64,000 bases of DNA from Vombatus ursinus. Taxonomy: Eukaryota > Chordata > Mammalia > Diprotodontia > Vombatidae. Positions 24,240-35,564 of this stretch are shown here, piece after piece (within the stretch, counting starts at the first letter, position 1; the number at the start of each line of letters is the position of its first letter). The stretch is taken from the NCBI RefSeq assembly GCF_900497805.2, contig NW_020954590.1, positions 88,066,916 to 88,130,915 on the forward strand, in the 5' to 3' direction. The notes below the pieces were generated by a model, which saw nothing but the letters and a program-made list of their open reading frames with translations, was not told the origin of the DNA and ran no database searches. A program made the position numbers and the translations under genes.

Positions 24240-25160
24240 ACGCCTGCCCATCAGTTGGGGAATGGAAAAACAAAATGGATATGGATATAATGGAATAGTT
24301 ATGAATATTAAAAAAAACCCTTTTGGTTAAAACAGCAATGTAAAAGGTCATGGAGGAGCCTGGTTTTCCTCAACTCAAAAGACACTATGGCATTATACAT
24401 AATGGATATAAACTAGAGACCTTTCCAATAAAATAAGGAAGAAAGCAAAGATGTCCATTATCACCACTACTACCTTAAATTGTGCTTGAAATGTGAACTA
24501 TAGCAATAAGACAAGAGAAAGAAATCAAAAGAATAAGCATAGACAAAAAGAAAACAATTATTGCTTTTTGAGGATGAAATGATTGTTTACTTAGAGAACC
24601 CTAGAGAGTCAACTAAAAATTAATTGAAACAATAATTTCAGCAAAGTTGCAGGACAAAAATAAAACCATATAAATCATCAGTACTTCTGTGTACTACCAA
24701 CAAAACTCAGCAGGAAGAGATACAGAAATTCCATTTAAAGTAATCAATAATGTAGAAAACACTTGGGAATTTACCCACCATGACACATATAAGAGAATAC
24801 AACTACAAAACACATTATGGAAATAAAGGTAGATCTAAATAATTGGAGGAATATTAATTACTTATGGGTAGACTGAACCAACATAATAAAAATATTATCA
24901 AAATTAATTTACTTGTTCAATACTGTATCAATTAAAATACCAAAGGATTACTTTATATAACTAGAAAAAAATTACATCTGGAAGACCAAAAGATCAAGAA
25001 TCTCAAGGGAAATAATGAAAAAGTGGGAAGAAATAGGCTCAGCAGAAAAAGGCCTCGAACTATATTAAAAAGTAGTGATCATCAAAATAGTTTTGTATTG
25101 ATTAAAAAGCAGAGGGGTCTACAGAACAGATTAGTTATACAATACATAGAAGCAAATCTA
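24240..25160 (+). repeat. L1 LINE ORF2 fragments
   Basis: A short ORF2-end piece (gcccatcagttggggaatgg) is followed from 24,380 by the reverse-transcriptase region: gtttacttagagaaccctag, gcaggaagagatacagaaat, attacttatgggtagactga, ggaagaccaaaagatcaaga. It continues after a 295-bp interruption at about 25,458. Confidence 0.8.
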
Positions 25161-25785
25161 CCTCTATTTTTTACTTCCTATTCCCTTAGTTTACTTTCAA
25201 AGGTTAGATTTCTAACTTTGACTTTGCTTAGCTCTTTCTGAATGAATTGCCTGGCATGCAGGCAGGATGATTAGATTGCAACTGTAGATGGACAGGCATG
25301 TCTAGCTTTTGACCACAATGTACTTTCCAAAGTGAATCCACTGTGCTTGATACTAAATTAGAGCTTCTTAGTGATTCAAGTTCTTTTGTCTTCTTGGAGC
25401 ATAAAGCCTGAAGATATACATGGTCATGTTTTTCACTGTTATACCCACTGTCATACCCAAAGATCCCAGCTACCGGGCCAGGACTCTACATTCAACAAAA
25501 GCTGCTGGAAAAACTGGAAAGAAGTCTAGCATAAATTTGGTATAGAACAATATCTCACACCATATGCCAAATGGATCCATGGCAAATACAAAAGATCACA
25601 TCATAAAAAATAAGGGGAACAAAAAAAGAAATTTCTCCTTTCAGATCTATGAATAAGCGAAGAGTCTGTGATCAAATGATAGGATCCCAGAAAACAAAAT
25701 GAATAATTTTTGTAACAAAAAATTGAATTTTTTTTCACAAACAAAACCAATGAAAGTAAAATGAAAAGGGAAGTAGTTAAACTGG

Positions 25786-26243
25786 GTATTAGGGCAGATC
25801 TGACTCAGGCTGAACTGCTCTTAGTTGAGGTTCGATGCTGGAATGAAATTAGGTCCTCACAGGTCAACAATTCACAAAGGGAGGTTTACTTAGTGACAGC
25901 ATAGAAAAGACATTCAACAAGAGCATTACAGCTATTAATTAAGGGAGAGTTTCTCCCCTCCCCTTGTCTCCAAATGGAAACACATCTGGTCATCAATACA
26001 GTATTTGGGAGCATCTGCCAAGTCTGAAGGGCTCTGACTCCATGTATATGGGCCTTTTTATGACCTTGACTAGGACGCCACTTAAACATGACAAGAAGCT
26101 ACCAGAGAGTTATATGAGGTCCAGCTTGACTCTCAGCACCCTTAGATAATTGGGGCTTGAGAATAGCTTATCTCCTTCCAGGGAAGAACTAGCTTAATCC
26201 ATGCTGAGGGAGAAGGGAGGAACCCTTGTAGATAGTACTTCTA
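25786..26243 (-). mobile_element. Solo LTR fossil inside an L1
   Basis: The block separates two consecutive L1 segments. On the minus strand it starts with TG, has a TATA-like cataaaaagg and ends in CA, as expected of an LTR. No internal retroviral region is present. The family is not identified. Its position inside an already old L1 implies it is younger than that L1. Confidence 0.5.
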
Positions 26244-26346
26244 TCACACCAGGAAGAAAAAAACCTTTGCAACAAATTTCTCTGTCAAAGGTCTCATTTC
26301 CAAGATATAATAAGAACCATTCCACAATTGATAAATGGTCAAAGGA

Positions 26347-26621
26347 GAAGCAGTTAGGTGGCAAAGTATATGGAGTGTTGACCTTGGAGTCAGGAAGACC
26401 TGAGTTCAAATCCAGACTCCTACCCTTAACTGTATGAACCTCCGCAAGTCATTTAACTTTTCTCTGCCTCATTTTTGTCAATTATAAAATAGGGAATCAT
26501 AGCACCTCACGGGCTTGTTGTGAGGATCAAATGGGATAATATTTCTAAAGTACTTAGCACAGTGCCTGGAACATAGTAGGTGCTTAATAAATACTGATTC
26601 CTTCCTTCCCCCCACCCTCAC
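26347..26621 (+). repeat. tRNA-headed SINE inserted in L1
   Basis: Starts agaagcagttaggtggc. Contains cttggagtcaggaagacctg and ttgttgtgaggatcaaatgg, and ends cttaataaatactgattcc plus a C/T run. It is flanked by the direct repeat caaagga at 26,340-26,346 and 26,622-26,628. Confidence 0.85.
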
Positions 26622-27539
26622 CAAAGGATATGAATATGCAATTCTCAAAGGAGATATTCAAATTTTCAATAGTCATATGAATAAGTGCTATAAATCACTA
26701 ATAATCAGAGAAATGCAAATTAAAGCAATGAAGAGTTTCTACCTTATACTCATGTATATCACCTTTTGACTGATTGGCAAAGATAATCTTCAAAAAAAAA
26801 GGAAAATGACAAATGTTGGAAGGACTGTGAGAAAACAAAGACATTAATGCACTATTGGTGGAGTTGTGAACTGGTCTAGCCATTCTGCAAAGCAGTTTGG
26901 AACCATGTTCTAAAAGTCATTAAACTGTGATCCAGTTATACATCTACTCTATATTCCAAAGAGATCAAAGACAAACAAAAAGGACTCATATGTACAAAAA
27001 TATTTATGGCAGCTCTTTTCATGGTAGCAAAGAATTGGAAATTGAGGAGGTAACCTATCAACTGAGGAATTCCTGAACAAGTTATAGTATATGAATATGA
27101 TGGAATAATATTGTCCTGTAAGAAATGATGAAGGGAGTGGTTTCAGGAAAACCTGGGAAGACTTGAATGAACTGATGCTGAGCGAAGGGAGCAGAACTAG
27201 GAGAACAATTGATACAGTAATAACAACATTGTAAAAACAAGAATTCTGATTAATGAAATGACCAACCATGATTCTGGAGGACTGGTGATCGATAACCTGT
27301 GTTACCCATCTCCTGACAGAGAGGTCATGTATTTAAGAGGCAAAATGAGGCATACATTTTTGGACACGTACAATGTGGGGATTTGTTTTGTTGTCTATGC
27401 ATATTTTTATATCAGGTTTGTTTTTTTTTTCTCAAATAGGAGAGAAGGGTGGGAAGGACAGAAAATAAATGCTTACTATTTGAAAAATAAAATAAGAACT
27501 AAACTAGGGAAAAATAAAGAAAAAGGGCACCAGATTGAA

Positions 27540-28560
27540 TGATGTTCAAGATATACAAAAAGAAACAATAGTAATTATGAACTAGACTAACGACAAGAAA
27601 ACATCAAACATGATGAAGAAATACTATAATCTAAGTGACGCCCAAGAGCTAAACACAAAATAAGAGCTTAATTCTTCCACAAGTATAAACAAAATCTCAG
27701 GGGAAAAAATTCTGTGGACACAAGGAATAAAAAAGTTACTGGAATAAATTAAGCAAAATGTAAATGACATTTTAAGTAAAGTAAGTATTGTATAAGAGAT
27801 AATTGGTAAGAAGATGAATAACAGAAGGGAGAAAACTTTACCTAAGTAGTCAACTCTCTGAAAAATAGAATGAAGCAAACAGAACTCAATGGCTCCTGGG
27901 GACAACCAAAAATATTAGAATAAAATCAAAAGATTGGGAAAAATAGAAAATGTAAAGTATCTACTAACAAGCTGTCCCCAGCTTGACTTGGAAAACAAGT
28001 TGAAGAGTGAAAATTTAAGAATCATTAGGCTCTCTGAAAACTACGACCAAACAACAACAACAATAAAAACTGTGACATTATATTTTTTTAAAAATCATAA
28101 AAGAAGACTGTCCAGGTCTGTTAGAATCAGAGGGCAAAGTGAAAATCCACTGATGACTTCCTGAGGAAAAACTACAAATTGAAAGTAGACAGGAATGTCA
28201 TAGACCAAATCTAAAGCTTCCAGGTTAAAGAAAAAATATTGCAAGCATCCAGAAAGTGTTCAAGTACCAAGGAGTCAGTCAAGTACCAAATTCAGGATCA
28301 TATAAAACTTAGCAGCAACTACTACAAAGAAGAGAAAGTCTTGAAACATGATACTACAGAAGACAAAAGATAAAGCCTTACAACCAAGAATAACTTATCC
28401 TGCAAAATTGGATATAATTCTAGAAATGAAAAATTGACTTTTAAGCATCTTTATGAAAAGGCCAGAGCTGAATAAAAACTTTGAAATGAAAACAACGGAA
28501 TCATGAGACACCTATGATAGTAAATACATTTGATCAATTGGTTAGGGCAAAATGGCAATG
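27540..28560 (+). repeat. L1 ORF1 / HAL1-like fragment
   Basis: Follows L1 ORF1: taagaatcattaggctctct, then gaatcagagggcaaagtgaa, aaaatattgcaagcatccag, and gccttacaaccaagaataac. No ORF2 follows, which fits HAL1. A truncated L1 is the alternative. Confidence 0.65.
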
Positions 28561-29052
28561 GAGGTGGGGAAGGAGGGAGGGAGGGAAATAGGTAGCACAA
28601 GTGTAGTTATTTCACTACATCTTCATTGGCTAACAATGTAGAAATATCCCAACCACCATGTGATCCTAATAACTGAAAGTCTTCAGGCTCTATGCAAGGA
28701 CATGGTAAAGCTGATGGTCTCATCCACTGTTGTAACACCTACTTGCTGTACTTGGACTGCAGTACTGTCTAAAACTAACTCTTCATTTTAGATAGATAAT
28801 GTAACCCCAGTCCTAAAACCCACTGGTATGGAACTCTCTCCTTATCGGTGGGGTTCAGGGGTGGGGTGGAGTTGTAGAGAGTGGGAGAAAGGGGTCTCTC
28901 CAGTCTTACTCAAACTTTCTTTGAGTTACTGTGTCTCTTAAGACTTTGGGTGCTTCTGGCTTCCAGCTTCAAGAAAGAGGATGGAGGATGCCAATCCCAC
29001 TTCCGGCTGCCAAAGGAAAACTTTGGGAAGAAGCCAACAACTATTCTTCTTC

Positions 29053-29400
29053 CAGATCTACAGATAGGAGAAGAGTTTGTGATTAAATAATAGGATCCCA
29101 GAAGATAAAATGAATAATTTTTGTTATAAAAAATTGAAATTTTTTTCACAAACAAAACCAATGAAAGTAAAATGAAAAGGGAAGTAGTTCTACTGGGCAT
29201 TACGGCAGGTCTGACTCAGGCTGATATCCTCTTAGTTAAGGTTCGATGCTGGAATGAAATTAGGTCCTCAAAGGTGAACAGTTCACAAAAGGAACTTTAC
29301 TTAGCAAATAGCATAGCAAAGATAGTCAACAAGGGTATTCCAGCAATTAATTAAGGGAGATTTTCTCCCTTCCCCTATCTCCATATGGAAAGACATCTGG
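29053..29400 (+). repeat. Second copy of the L1-LTR junction segment
   Basis: Aligns with 25,640-25,990 across the L1 part (aataggatcccagaa, cacaaacaaaaccaatgaaa) and on into the LTR part (aggttcgatgctggaatgaa). The similarity stops at acatctgg on the right and cagatcta on the left. Confidence 0.75.
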
Positions 29401-30539
29401 AGCTGGAAGTCTCCATCATGTTCCTGTCCCTAGTTTACTACACTGGAGACTTTGGGGAGCTTCCCCTGGGTGAGATCTAGGATGCCTTTTCTTGGTTAAG
29501 CTGAGTTACCTTGCTTCCAATGGGAGAGCTCCTTCACTTTGTATTACCTAGGAGACATTCTCCTGTGTACACCTCCTCTGATTTCTGTGTTGCTATGATT
29601 TGGATAAATGTGTTTCTTGGCTAATTGCTATGTGAGCCTTAATTGTGGAATCAGTACTTGGTGTCAAGGGGTCGTCTTGGATGTAAAGCTTGGGGGTCTG
29701 GTTTCTCCCAATAATGAAATGATGATCAGAAGTTAGACTGAACCTGAAAAACCTCATTCCCTTTAAGGGGAGTAAACACATATAATTCTAGCCTGGTACC
29801 CACTCTCATTGAGGAGAGCAGGGCAGTCAACTTCTGCCCTCTACCTCTTTCTTCCCCTCCTGGCCAGAAGACAGTCTCCCTCGGTGGGAGTGGAAGGAGG
29901 GGAGAAGAGGCTGAAAATGTCTATTCTGCCTCCCTCAGAGCCACACAATACACCCCCAGGTTATATCAGGGGACACAATACTACTAACTACTAACTACTA
30001 TCCACAAAGATCTATTTGTTCCGATGCTTTTAAGTTCAGTGCTATTTAACATAAGTGGGAGTTTAATATAAGTGAAAGCAGTTTCATGACTATAAAAGTA
30101 TCTGGTCTCTTCTCCTTGTTTCTTTGCCCTTGAACAAGGGACATTTTCTTTTCTGACAATAAAGCATTCTGCTGGCATTCCAAATACTCTCCTTTTCTGC
30201 CTTAGATTATCTCTCTCTTTCTCAACTCCTCCCTCTTCCATGAAATACTTTACTTTTCAGTCTTAAGTTGTTGCAGAATGCTAATTGCTTGTGTGCTCCG
30301 TGCAGACCCAAAAGGTTATAAAAACCAAATCTGTACACCAGGAATCTGAATTTGCTAATTTAGCAGATCTACTTCCAGTTTGGCCTCCTCTCTTTAGTCC
30401 AGTCAGAAGGCTTTTGTCAAACTAGAACTGCTGTTTATGTTTTTTTTTTTTTTAAAAAGCACATTAACTTAAATGCATCAGAACAAATGGACCTTTCCTA
30501 TCCATCTAAAATGAAGAACCAGCATTATCTGTGGGGAAT

Positions 30540-31410
30540 GCTAGAGGAATTTCCAACAAAGATAAAGCAAGATAAGAAAAATAAATTGAGGGAATATACA
30601 CAAGTAAAGAAGAAAAAAAATTATTGTTTGCAGATGATGTGATGGTTTACTTAGAGAACCCTAAAGAGTCAACTAAAATCAATTAAAACAATTAAGAACC
30701 TCATCAAAAAATTAAGACACAAAATAAACCCACATAAATCTTTATCTTATTTCCCAATTAAAACTAGCAAGAAGAGATAGAAGCAATTTTATCAAATAAA
30801 TGTGGATTATATAAAATATTTAGGAGTCCCACCCTCTATAAGATACATATGGGAATTATATGAATATAAGTTTAAAAAATACAGATATAAAGACAGGTCT
30901 AAATAATTGAAGAAATATTAATTGCTTGTGGTTGGGTTGTACCAATGTAATGACAATAATATGACAGTAATACCTAAGTTTATTTATTATCATACTAATC
31001 AGCTTAACAAAGGTTATTTTATAAAGTTAGAAAAATAATAACAAAATTCACCTGGAGAAGCAAAATTTCTCAAAGAAAATAATGAAAAAATCAAGAAGGA
31101 AGGGGTCCGAGCGGTACCAGATGTCAAACTATACTATAAAATAGGAATCATCAAAAACTATTTGACACAGGTTAAAAAAATTGATCTGTGTAACAGATGA
31201 AGTGAATAAGCATAGATAACATAGTGCTCAATAAATTAATAGACCTCCATTGATATGGTTAAAGACTCACTATTCAGTAAAAACTACTGTGACTACTCTA
31301 AAAACAGCTGAAATTAGGCTTAGACCAATCTCAATACAGCGGGAAAAACTCCAAATGGATCCATGACCTAGATGAAAGAAGAGAACATCATAAACAAATT
31401 AGAAGAGATG
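30540..31410 (+). repeat. L1 LINE reverse-transcriptase fragment
   Basis: The catalytic FADD codons are readable at 30,627-30,638, followed by VMVYLENPKEST in frame. Later blocks match L1 (ggtaccagatgtcaaactat, ggatccatgacctagatgaa). Many indels make it non-functional. Confidence 0.8.
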
Positions 31411-32109
31411 GGAGGTCAAATGGTTTGGGAAGGAGAGGAGAAACTTGGTAATGTTTTTAGGCAGTGGGGAAGCAGCCAGGAGATAATGAAGATGAGAGAG
31501 GGTTAAGACAAACTCATGGAGATTTTTTTAAAATAATGAGACCAATGGCACAAGCACAGTATTTGGCCTTGGCAAGAAAGGTCATTTTTTTCTCAGAGAC
31601 TGGACCAAAGTAGCAGAGGAATGACATGGTGAATTATATGGAGCAGTTTTAAGGTGAGGAATAAGGAAGAGGGAGCTCATGACAGGTAGTGTTTCCTTCT
31701 GAAAAGGAGGGGAAGGGAATGATACAGGGAGGGAGAAGAGAAGGTTTAGAATAACCATTCCAGGGACTATGATAGTCAATCAAGGAAGAATAAACATTGT
31801 GCTGCATAGCATGGAAGGCCAAATTTAGCTTATATAACACAATTCTGTAGTGGAGTCAGTCTGCACAGAGGTGTGTGACTTCCAGCCTCACTGGCAGCTA
31901 TGTGGCAGAGGCTGTGGGTAATCCAGAGTTAGGGTTTGGCAAGGCATGAATGAATGTGATAGGATACTAGGGCAAGGGATTCAAGGGTCAAGTTCAGTGA
32001 TCTCCTCAATTATGAGTCAGGACAGTGGCAGGAAGAAAATGAGGCTAGAGCAGAGAACCAGAGCGGGGCAGCAGAATGGTTAAGGGTCTGGTCTCCAGAC
32101 ATAGGAAGA

Positions 32110-32820
32110 TCAGTTGAAGTTTAGGGATGTTTAGTCTGGAAAAGAGAAACCTGGTTTACCAACCTCTGCTTTAAAAATGGAAGACAATGTTAATTAGCAT
32201 CAATATACAGAAAAGAGGAAAATTTTAAATTGTGATTGAAACAGATGAGTTAAAACAGTTACTTTTAAATATGTGCATTTTAAACCTTTGGAAGATTTCA
32301 TTCCAAATTCAGAATCTAATAATTACCAAAAAAAAAAAAAAAAAGGTTCAGGACAATGAACTTAGCCGTAACATAAAATTCATGTTACTTGCCACAAAGT
32401 TAAGATAAAGTATATAAAGCAGAAAAAAAAATCAGAAGTCATATTTACAAATGTCTATATCATGTGAATCATTGCCAAGATTGCTTCTGTTAGTAGTAAA
32501 TACAGTATATGCTTTAATTCTCAAATTACTGCAATATTAAAAGATTCTTTAATCAAAAATTTAATTCAAGGATGGATTGTATTCAAAGACCTAAGGACCT
32601 TTAACTAAAGTCAAGCAAGGTGGTTTTGAGGAAGAGATACTAGATTTGTCTGAGAGGGCAAAATCAGGGACACTGGGGAGAAGGTGCAAAGAGGCAAGTT
32701 TAGGCTGGATGTCAGGGGAACAAAAACCCACCCCAAACCCTCTGTTTACTAGTGCTCTCCTAAAGAGGAATGGGCTGCGCCATCTGATTTAGAGGCCCTG
32801 GTCTGAGGCTGCAGGATTAG
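32110..32820 (+). repeat. CR1/L3 LINE fragments
   Basis: Short sense blocks gggatgtttagtctggaaaa (about 32,125) and, after an A/T-rich interruption, ggtgcaaagaggcaagttta and aagaggaatgggctgcg (32,640-32,800). Confidence 0.5.
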
Positions 32821-33150
32821 CGTCTAAGACTTCTGCTCTTGAACAAGATACTGATTGTTGGTTGCCCCATACAGAGGCCAAAGCTGTCCCATTTGCCCAG
32901 GGAGCAAATGTTTGTAAAGCACCTACTATGTGCCGGGCACTGTGCAGAGCGCTTTACAATGATCACAGATTGGTATGCATATGGTATTGGGTTACATAGA
33001 ATGGTAACAGTGTATATATTTTAATTGTCCTATGTGGTTAGAAGCAGAAGCGAAAATGGATAGTCTCCAATTTAACATTCTACTCCATTCCATCACCCCA
33101 CCTCACCCCACTCCGCAAAAAATTAAAATTAAAAAATTCCATCCCTGGAC

Positions 33151-33154
33151 AAAA
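33151..33154 (-). terminator. Pol III terminator of tRNA-Arg
   Basis: A TTTT run on the minus strand, three bases after the discriminator. Confidence 0.75.
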
Positions 33155-33156
33155 GA

Positions 33157-33229
33157 CGAGCCAGGTAGGAGTCGAACCTACAATCTTCTGATCCGTAGTC
33201 AGACGCGTTATCCATTGCGCCACTGGCCC
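33157..33229 (-). tRNA. tRNA-Arg (anticodon ACG)
   Basis: A 73-nt gene on the minus strand starting gggccagtggcgcaatgg. The anticodon loop CTACGGA carries anticodon ACG. The T arm is GTAGG-TTCGACT-CCTAC, a perfect stem. The 7-bp acceptor stem gggccag/ctggctc has one G-U pair, and the discriminator is G. The internal B box GGTTCGACTCC is canonical. No CCA is encoded, as in eukaryotes. It is divergently oriented to the Tyr/Ala genes and looks functional. Confidence 0.95.
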
Positions 33230-33581
33230 TGCGCAAAGCGGGTGGGGGAGGGCGTCTACACAAAGTCTAGAAGGGCGGGAGTGGAGCGCCCCCTGTACCA
33301 ATGGACTTGCAGCGTGGGTGAGGCGTGTAGGTGTGCAGACCTGCACCTCCTGCCGCGGGGGTCAGGGGTAGGGGTGGGGTTAGGACCTGGGCAAAAACTT
33401 TTAGCGCGAGCATGAGCAAGACTCTGGGACCTTAGTTTGGATCGGTCTTTGAGGCCTGCCGGCAGGTAGGTAGCTGGGTATGCGCAAGCGCGTAGAAACG
33501 ATTCCCTACTGGACTCGGGGAATTTGTCAACCCCCGCTGTTAAGTGTTGAGTCTCACGGGGGCGCACACATAGACCGTGTC

Positions 33582-33675
33582 CCTTCGATAGCTCAGCTGG
33601 TAGAGCGGAGGACTGTAGTGTGAAGCGTATGCGCGAGACATCCTTAGGTCGCTGGTTCGATTCCGGCTCGAAGGA
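33582..33675 (+). tRNA. tRNA-Tyr (GTA) with 21-nt intron
   Basis: Exon 1 is 33,582-33,618 (ccttcgatagctcagctggt...ctgtag) and exon 2 is 33,640-33,675 (atccttaggtcgctggttcg...gaagga). The intron is 33,619-33,639, one base 3' of the anticodon, the normal eukaryotic place. The acceptor stem ccttcga/tcgaagg is perfect and the discriminator is A. The B box is GGTTCGATTCC. The mature sequence is identical to that of the second Tyr gene downstream. Confidence 0.96.
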
Positions 33676-33682
33676 GACAACC

Positions 33683-33686
33683 TTTT
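33683..33686 (+). terminator. Pol III terminator of tRNA-Tyr copy 1
   Basis: TTTT, 8 bp after the gene. Confidence 0.7.
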
Positions 33687-33889
33687 AGGTTTTCTTTTTC
33701 TTCTGACTCCATCAAACGTATAGATTTCACATTGAAATAGAAGGGAAAGAGTTCTTACCTTTCCTGATGACCCCTATCCTGACTCTTACAATTTTCAATT
33801 TGCATATTCCTCAAATGACCTTTTATTTACTTATCTGTGTCTTCACATACTTCCCAGGTAGACTATAAGCGCCTCGAAGGCAGGGAGTG

Positions 33890-34530
33890 TTTCCGGTTTG
33901 TAGGTCAAGCCGGGTGCCCGCCGCGCTTTTTTGTTCTCTTGTTTCCCCGGGAGGGGGAGGAAAGGGGAGAGGGGGAAAAACCGAATGTTTGGTAATTGAA
34001 AATAGTAATTTATAAGAGGTTGATCAGGGCCACCCCTATAACGACAGAGGCGGAGAGAAGCCAGACGAGAGAGAGAGAGCAGAGCACAGACGGAGAGAGG
34101 CAGAGAAAGGCAGAGACAAGGAGGGAAGGTAGCGAAGAGAGCGAAGAAACAGAGGCGGTGAGAAAGGAAAGAAGGCAGAGATGGAAACGCAGACCCGAGG
34201 GGAGGAGGGAAGAGGGCGGGGACGGAGCCGGGAGGGGTGGGGGGTCCTCAGGGCCGGGCCCGCACGCGCTGCTCGGTTTTAAGCACAATCCATTTCCTTA
34301 CAACCCCCCCGCCCCGTTGGAAATCCACCCTCCAGAATAAAAGCGCCTGCCCTCTCCCGCCGCGCTCGGACCGTCCCAAATCCTCCAGTACTTGGGCCCC
34401 TCGGGCAAAATCTGGAAATGTGGAAAGCTAGCCCGGGCCCACTGTGGTCATCGGAGAGGCGAGAGGGAGAGGCCGGGCGCGGGAGGAAGCGCGAGCCGCT
34501 TTATACAGCCGCCCTGGGACTCCGCTCTCA
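33890..34530. other. GC-rich, CpG-containing island between the two Tyr genes
   Basis: Base composition changes sharply from the A/T-rich surroundings. There are many CpG dinucleotides (cccgccgcgct, gccgggcgcggg, gcccgcacgcgctgc) and a long purine-rich run on the + strand at about 34,045-34,245. No coding exon or repeat is recognised. It probably reflects open chromatin of the tRNA cluster, or an unannotated promoter. Confidence 0.6.
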
Positions 34531-34534
34531 GCTT

Positions 34535-34626
34535 CCTTCGATAGCTCAGCTGGTAGAGCGGAGGACTGTAGAGGCGTGTGCTCCTTGGTGATCCTTAGGT
34601 CGCTGGTTCGATTCCGGCTCGAAGGA
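34535..34626 (+). tRNA. tRNA-Tyr (GTA) with 19-nt intron
   Basis: Exon 1 is 34,535-34,571 and exon 2 is 34,591-34,626. The intron is 34,572-34,590 (aggcgtgtgctccttggtg). Both exons are identical to those of the first Tyr gene, while the introns differ in length and sequence. This is typical of multicopy tRNA-Tyr genes, whose exons are kept uniform. All arms and the B box are intact. Confidence 0.96.
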
Positions 34627-34634
34627 AAGCTTTC

Positions 34635-34640
34635 TTTTTT
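34635..34640 (+). terminator. Pol III terminator of tRNA-Tyr copy 2
   Basis: A T6 run 9 bp downstream of the gene. Confidence 0.75.
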
Positions 34641-34796
34641 GTTGTTTGTTTTTTTTAGTTTCTCCTTTAAAAAAGTTTGCTGAGAGCGAGTTCCAGAGGG
34701 AAAAGCGGAAGGGGGCGTGGCCAGCCCTGGAAGCCTGCCAATCAAAGCCGCGGCAAGCGCTCCCTAGGGGACGCGCCAAAACGCTACCTTGCGGGA

Positions 34797-34869
34797 GGGG
34801 AATTAGCTCAAATGGTAGAGCGCTCGCTTAGCATGCGAGAGGTAGCGGGATCGATGCCCGCATTCTCCA
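34797..34869 (+). tRNA. tRNA-Ala (anticodon AGC)
   Basis: A 73-nt gene, ggggaattagctcaaatggt to cgcattctcca. The anticodon loop TTAGCAT carries anticodon AGC. The acceptor stem gggg aat/attctcc has one G-U pair and the discriminator is A. The T loop is the ATCGATG variant instead of TTCGANN, a variant I recall in mammalian Ala-AGC genes. It lies 170 bp after the second Tyr gene on the same strand. Confidence 0.95.
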
Positions 34870-34874
34870 GCTGC

Positions 34875-34878
34875 TTTT
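34875..34878 (+). terminator. Pol III terminator of tRNA-Ala
   Basis: TTTT, 6 bp after the gene. Confidence 0.7.
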
Positions 34879-35564
34879 CTTGTTTCAATTGATAATCTTT
34901 CCTTTCCCTGGCTCAGACACAGCTTTACAATTTGCATCCTCCTCATCTTTTTGCCGGAGGACAAGTTCAAGGAACTTACCAATTCGATAAACATTTATTA
35001 AGCGCCTGCTATGTGCCAGGCACAGTACTAAGCGCTGGGGATACAAAGAGGCAAGACAGCCCCAGCCCTCAGTCTATTGGGGGTGACAGCATGCAAGTAA
35101 AAATATGCAAATCAAGTTATGCACAGAATAGGAAATAATTAACGGGGTGGGGGTGACCCGTAGTATGTAGTAGCTACTGGAGAGAAAATTTTGCAGGGAT
35201 GGTGATTGCAAACACACTTCCCACCTTCCCCCTTTCCCTTCCCCACCTCCCTGGCTGTTGCCCACCATCCTTTTTTTGTGACCAGTGGCTTACCCTTGGG
35301 GACCCATCTGGCTGGTGTTAGGGGCCTGCCACCCCAAGGCTAAGTGATTTTCCAGTCACTTAGTGACTTTCTGCTTAGCACAGTGTCTGGCACTTAATAA
35401 ATGTTTATTGAATTGAATTAGATTAATAAATGGAAGAGCCAAGATGGATGGGGAACCTTTTTAAAAAATCTGTCGTTTCAAGAGCCGTAGAAATGAATGA
35501 AAAAACAATTGAATATAATTTTACCTTTTATTTTGTCCAAGAGAGAATATAAAGTATTCAGTTT

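Larger units (their letters stand above)
25458..27490 (+). repeat. L1 LINE: ORF2 C-terminal region and 3' UTR, with LTR and SINE inserts
   Basis: It resumes with caaagatcccagctaccggg and runs through accatatgccaaatggatcc, atgcaaattaaagcaatgaa and gatgctgagcgaagggagca to the 3' UTR near 27,480. It is interrupted by an LTR (about 25,786-26,243) and a SINE (26,347-26,621). Together with 24,380-25,160 this is probably one old L1. Confidence 0.8.
19092..33156. other. Intergenic region between DNAJC5B and the tRNA cluster
   Basis: The first kilobase or so should include the DNAJC5B 3' UTR. I see nothing assignable in 19,300-20,535, 20,845-21,435, 22,115-24,235 (apart from the TA/CATA tract at about 22,920-23,005), 28,600-29,050, 29,700-30,530, 31,420-32,110 and 32,165-32,560. 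The rest is repeats, chiefly L1 between 24.2 and 31.4 kb. Confidence 0.75.

Noticed and set aside
33032-33567. Frames of 88-127 codons over the Arg tRNA
   Set aside because: They overlap a structured tRNA gene and G/C-rich flank; no protein features.
33996-34340. Arg/Glu-rich 114-codon frame with ATG
   Set aside because: Arises from the purine-rich strand of the GC island; no homology recognised, and the reverse strand is open as well.
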